Below are positions 13,988 through 16,372 of a DNA stretch of 16,372 nucleotides, one piece after another (the stretch's first letter is position 1; each line of letters starts with the position of its first letter). The position numbers and the translations under genes are program-made. Source of the stretch: an uncultured Oscillospiraceae bacterium. GTDB taxonomy: Bacteria > Bacillota > Clostridia > Oscillospirales > Ruminococcaceae. The stretch spans positions 1-16,372 of the forward strand of contig CAKSHG010000025.1 of assembly GCA_934456315.1 (NCBI GenBank), read 5' to 3'. The notes under the pieces were generated by a model. It was given only the letters and a program-made list of their open reading frames with translations, was not told where the DNA came from and did not search any database.

Positions 13988-15176
13988 TGTTACCCTCCTG
14001 TGCCGCAATTCCGGCGTTTTCTGCCGAAACAAGCTCCGGCGCCCTTGCCATGAGCTGCTTTTCCTCTCCCCTTGCTGCGGCTTCCTCGGTCAGCCGGAAA
14101 ATGTTCTCGGCATTAGCCAGAAGCTCCGCAGTTACATCGTCCTTGGTAACTTCCTTGTAGAAATCGGTGAAATCCCTTGTAAAATCACGATTTTCTTCCT
14201 CAATTATATCTACGCTGCTTTCCGTCTTATCGCTGACAAAGTACAACCGCACCATATTCGGAAATTTCTCGCGGATACGCGCTCCGACATTCTCCTCGCC
14301 GTCCGTTTTGCTGACCCTGACATAGCAGTAATCGTCGCTGGCGGGGTAGCTGTCGGAAAGGATACGGCTTAGCGTATCATCAATAGTGACGAACTCATGC
14401 AGCGGCTGTATTTTCACGCTTTTCACCGTTACGCCGCTTTCATCTGCATCGATCACGTCAACGAACTTGTCCGGAGATTTAGCCTCCGTTGCAGAAAAGC
14501 ACACCGGCGAGCCGCAGTAGCGGACGTTCTCCCCGACATTCTGTGGAGTATGCACATGCCCCAGGGCCGTGTAGGCAAATCCGCTGAACACGTCGGCGTC
14601 GACCGTTGCCTGCGTTCCGATCACCCTGTCATGCTCCGCGACCGCCTGATGAGCCACCAGTATGCACCGGCGATTTCCGGGGAGCCCCGCCTTTTCGAAC
14701 ACCCTTTTCAGCGCGTCGGTCATGGTGAGAAGCTCCTCGCCATACGCCGTGCTGACATCGGAAAGCGTGACATTCGGTAGCATTGCGATATCTATATCGC
14801 CGAAAGATTCCACCCGCAGCGGCTCCTCCTTCGAAAAGGGACGATTGATGTAGATACCGAGCCTTGACATGAGCTGCTCATTAGAGGAAAGCCGCAGCGG
14901 GTCGTCGTGGTTGCCGCTGCACACGAACACTTTCATACCAAGGTCGACCGCCTTGGTCAGCAGCCTGCCGTATATCTCCTCGGCACAGGCAGGGGGCTGC
15001 GCCTTATCGAAAACATCTCCTGCAATTATCAGCCCGTCCACCTTTTTTTCAGCGGATACCTCCCGGAAAATACGCCCGAGTATTTCAGAGAACAGCGCAT
15101 GCTCGATATCCGCCGTGATATCAGTGTCGTACAGCGATACTCCGAGGTGGAGGTCAGAAATGTGCATTAATCTCAT
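13968..15176 (-). CDS. sbcD: SbcD, nuclease subunit of the SbcCD complex (Mre11-like)
   Basis: Metal-dependent phosphoesterase with 3'-5' exonuclease and hairpin endonuclease activity, working with SbcC. 402 residues, typical. The phosphoesterase motifs appear in order: HISDLHLG (5-12), AGDVFD (52-57), SGNHDDPLRL (87-96), VAHQAV (174-179) and ALGHVHTPQ (204-212). All metal-ligand residues are present. The C-terminal 150 residues form the SbcC-interacting cap region. The ATG at 15176 has AAAAGGAG 7 bases upstream. Only 50 bases separate it from the endoglucanase gene on the same strand, and they are filled by a hairpin, so no separate promoter is visible; one may lie in the endoglucanase 3' end, or readthrough may supply transcription. 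Confidence 0.97.
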   Translation of the reverse strand: MRLMHISDLHLGVSLYDTDITADIEHALFSEILGRIFREVSAEKKVDGLIIAGDVFDKAQPPACAEEIYGRLLTKAVDLGMKVFVCSGNHDDPLRLSSNEQLMSRLGIYINRPFSKEEPLRVESFGDIDIAMLPNVTLSDVSTAYGEELLTMTDALKRVFEKAGLPGNRRCILVAHQAVAEHDRVIGTQATVDADVFSGFAYTALGHVHTPQNVGENVRYCGSPVCFSATEAKSPDKFVDVIDADESGVTVKSVKIQPLHEFVTIDDTLSRILSDSYPASDDYCYVRVSKTDGEENVGARIREKFPNMVRLYFVSDKTESSVDIIEEENRDFTRDFTDFYKEVTKDDVTAELLANAENIFRLTEEAAARGEEKQLMARAPELVSAENAGIAAQEGNNDDQDA

Positions 15177-15194
15177 GTTTTGCTCCTTTTGAAA

Positions 15195-15220
15195 TGACCC
15201 CCACTGTTACGCGGGGGTCA
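15195..15220 (-). terminator. Hairpin after the endoglucanase gene, probable weak terminator
   Basis: An 8-bp stem, TGACCCCC (15195-15202) with GGGGGTCA (15213-15220), has a 10-base loop. On the minus strand it is followed only by TTTC, then AAAAGGAG, the sbcD ribosome site. The poor T-run suggests partial termination and readthrough into sbcD. Confidence 0.6.
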
Positions 15221-15226
15221 GGTTAT

Positions 15227-16372
15227 TTACTTGCAGCTCTTGGCGGCGTTGACAAGCGCCTTGATGTACTTGGGATATTCCCATGTGAGGGTATTTCTGT
15301 GCAGCTGACCGAAGGTTTCGTTTCCGCTGCCGTATGCGTTGTTATCCCACAGGAATACCGGGATACCGTTGTCGCCGAATACTACCGGGAAGTACTCCGC
15401 CCATGCTATCCGGGAGGCAAGGTTGTTCTTGTTTACCGTTCCGCACTCGCCGATGATGACGCCGACGCCCTTGCTGATGAAGCGGTCGTAAAGCGTATCA
15501 GAAAGCCAGGTCAGCTCTCCGGTACTGTTCCTGTCGTTCTTGTCGAAGGTGGAGGTGCCGTTTTCGTTCATCGCGAAGTTGTACGGAGAATAAGCGTGTA
15601 TCGAAACGATAACGCTGTCGTCCTCGGGAACCGTGAAGCCGTCAAGCGCAGACGCACTCGCTGCGTAGGTGGGTACCATCAGCGCGCGGTACTTGTTGTT
15701 TCCTCCGGTGGCGCGGACCGCCTGGACGAAATCCGCGTTCAGCTTGTTCACAACGCTTCTGCCCTCGGAATTGCCACCGTTCCACTCATAGTTCGTGTTT
15801 CTCCAACGGGGCTCGTTCATGCCCTCAAAGATAAGGCGGCTGCCGTAGTCACTGAATTCATTTGCGATCTGCTTCCAGAGATTCTTCAGCTTCTTAGATG
15901 TCGCCTTGTAGGTGTCCTCATAAGGATCGTTCCAGTCCTCGTGATGTACGTTCAGGATAACGTACATTCCCTCGTTGTATGCGTAGTCAACAACTTCGTG
16001 CACGCGCTCGAACCATTCCTTTTCAACATTGAGGTCCTTGTCCGCATGGTTGAACCAGGTCGTAGGGATACGCACTGCGTCGAATCCCGCCTCGCGGACG
16101 GTGTCGATAAGTTCCTTGGTAGTCCTGGGGTTGCCCCAGCTGGTTTCGCTGCCGGAGCCATTTCCGGTCGCGTCAAGCGAGTTACCGAGATTCCAGCCGA
16201 TGGTTATCGCCTTGCAGAGCGCCACTGCGTCTACCGGCTCGGTGAGCACCTCGTTATCAACGAACGATGTGCTGCTATCCTGCTGCTGGAACGCACTGTT
16301 TATATTGTCCAGAGCCGTTCCCGGATTAGTTCCTAAGAGGGTGAGAGCGGTGATCACCGCGGTTATTTTTGA
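15227..16372 (-). CDS. Secreted GH5 endoglucanase (subfamily 4-like), 5' end cut by window edge
   Basis: Hydrolyses beta-1,4 linkages in cellulose and probably related beta-glucans or xyloglucan outside the cell. The visible fragment is 381 residues. It starts within the hydrophobic core of a signal peptide (ITAVITALTLLG), so the true start lies just outside the window. A Ser/Gln/Asp-rich linker precedes the TIM barrel: IGWNLGNSLDA, ETSWGNPRTT, GFDAVRIPTTWFNH and VILNVHHEDW. The acid/base Glu is at fragment residue 187 in LIFEGMNEPRW; the nucleophile Glu is at 309 in VGVIIGECGTV. SIHAYSPYNFAMNENG and PVFLWDNNAYG complete the pattern, which resembles GH5 subfamily 4. The protein ends with the barrel (AAKSCK); no dockerin, carbohydrate-binding module or sortase signal follows, so it is likely a free secreted enzyme unless such a module is N-terminal. 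Confidence 0.94.
   Translation of the reverse strand, partial: SKITAVITALTLLGTNPGTALDNINSAFQQQDSSTSFVDNEVLTEPVDAVALCKAITIGWNLGNSLDATGNGSGSETSWGNPRTTKELIDTVREAGFDAVRIPTTWFNHADKDLNVEKEWFERVHEVVDYAYNEGMYVILNVHHEDWNDPYEDTYKATSKKLKNLWKQIANEFSDYGSRLIFEGMNEPRWRNTNYEWNGGNSEGRSVVNKLNADFVQAVRATGGNNKYRALMVPTYAASASALDGFTVPEDDSVIVSIHAYSPYNFAMNENGTSTFDKNDRNSTGELTWLSDTLYDRFISKGVGVIIGECGTVNKNNLASRIAWAEYFPVVFGDNGIPVFLWDNNAYGSGNETFGQLHRNTLTWEYPKYIKALVNAAKSCK

Noticed and set aside
13988..14032. Extended N-terminus for SbcC (MFRQKTPELRHRR...)
   Set aside because: The family starts at MxIxxLxMxxFGPY, and an AGGAGGG site directly precedes the ATG at 13987.
15194..16336. 380-codon plus-strand frame opposite the endoglucanase
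   Set aside because: It lies exactly antisense to an intact GH5 gene with all catalytic motifs. Its Val/Arg-rich composition is what codon usage on the real strand would produce.

Overview
The window looks like a piece of a chromosome from an anaerobic, plant-fibre-degrading Gram-positive bacterium of the Clostridia, most likely Ruminococcus or a close relative in the Oscillospiraceae. Three things point there: a secreted glycoside hydrolase family 5 endoglucanase of the rumen/gut type, a cdaA-cdaR c-di-AMP pair, and both subunits of dipicolinate synthase, which is a spore-former trait. Strong AGGAGG-type ribosome binding sites and clear sigma-A promoters fit the same group. The genus is inferred from gene content, not measured.

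Layout from left to right. (1) 1-797, minus strand: an unrecognised 194-residue protein followed by the start of a divergent ClpP-family protease cut by the window edge. (2) 798-1176: a divergent intergenic region with a 17-bp palindrome and a perfect-consensus extended -10 promoter facing right. (3) 1177-3263, plus strand: two overlapping genes for unrecognised proteins of 348 and 347 residues, closed by a strong terminator. (4) 3371-4948, minus strand: dpaA-dpaB (dipicolinate synthase) behind a possible sporulation-sigma promoter, with hairpins between the two genes. (5) 4972-6178, plus strand: sigma-A promoter, inorganic pyrophosphatase, then a Maf nucleotide pyrophosphatase. (6) 6184-6360: a composite palindromic element between convergent genes, in which two copies of one hairpin bracket a 105-bp imperfect palindrome. 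(7) 6360-10753, minus strand: promoter, cdaA, cdaR, a COG2509-type FAD protein, a terminator, then a 139-residue unknown whose start codon lies on that terminator's T-tract. (8) 10782-15176, minus strand: sbcD-sbcC nuclease genes and their terminator. (9) 15195-16372, minus strand: the GH5 endoglucanase, cut by the right edge inside its signal peptide.

How the genes work together. CdaA makes c-di-AMP at the membrane and CdaR modulates it. SbcCD processes DNA hairpins and double-strand ends. DpaAB makes the dipicolinate stored in the spore core. Pyrophosphatase and Maf both hydrolyse phosphoanhydride bonds (PPi and non-canonical NTPs) and are translationally adjacent. The left third (ClpP-like protease, 194-residue protein, two-gene unknown operon) looks accessory; the rest is mostly housekeeping. 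The least explained parts are the 6184-6360 palindromic element and the two-gene operon at 1177-3263. No tRNA, rRNA, CRISPR array, transposase or integrase was seen.
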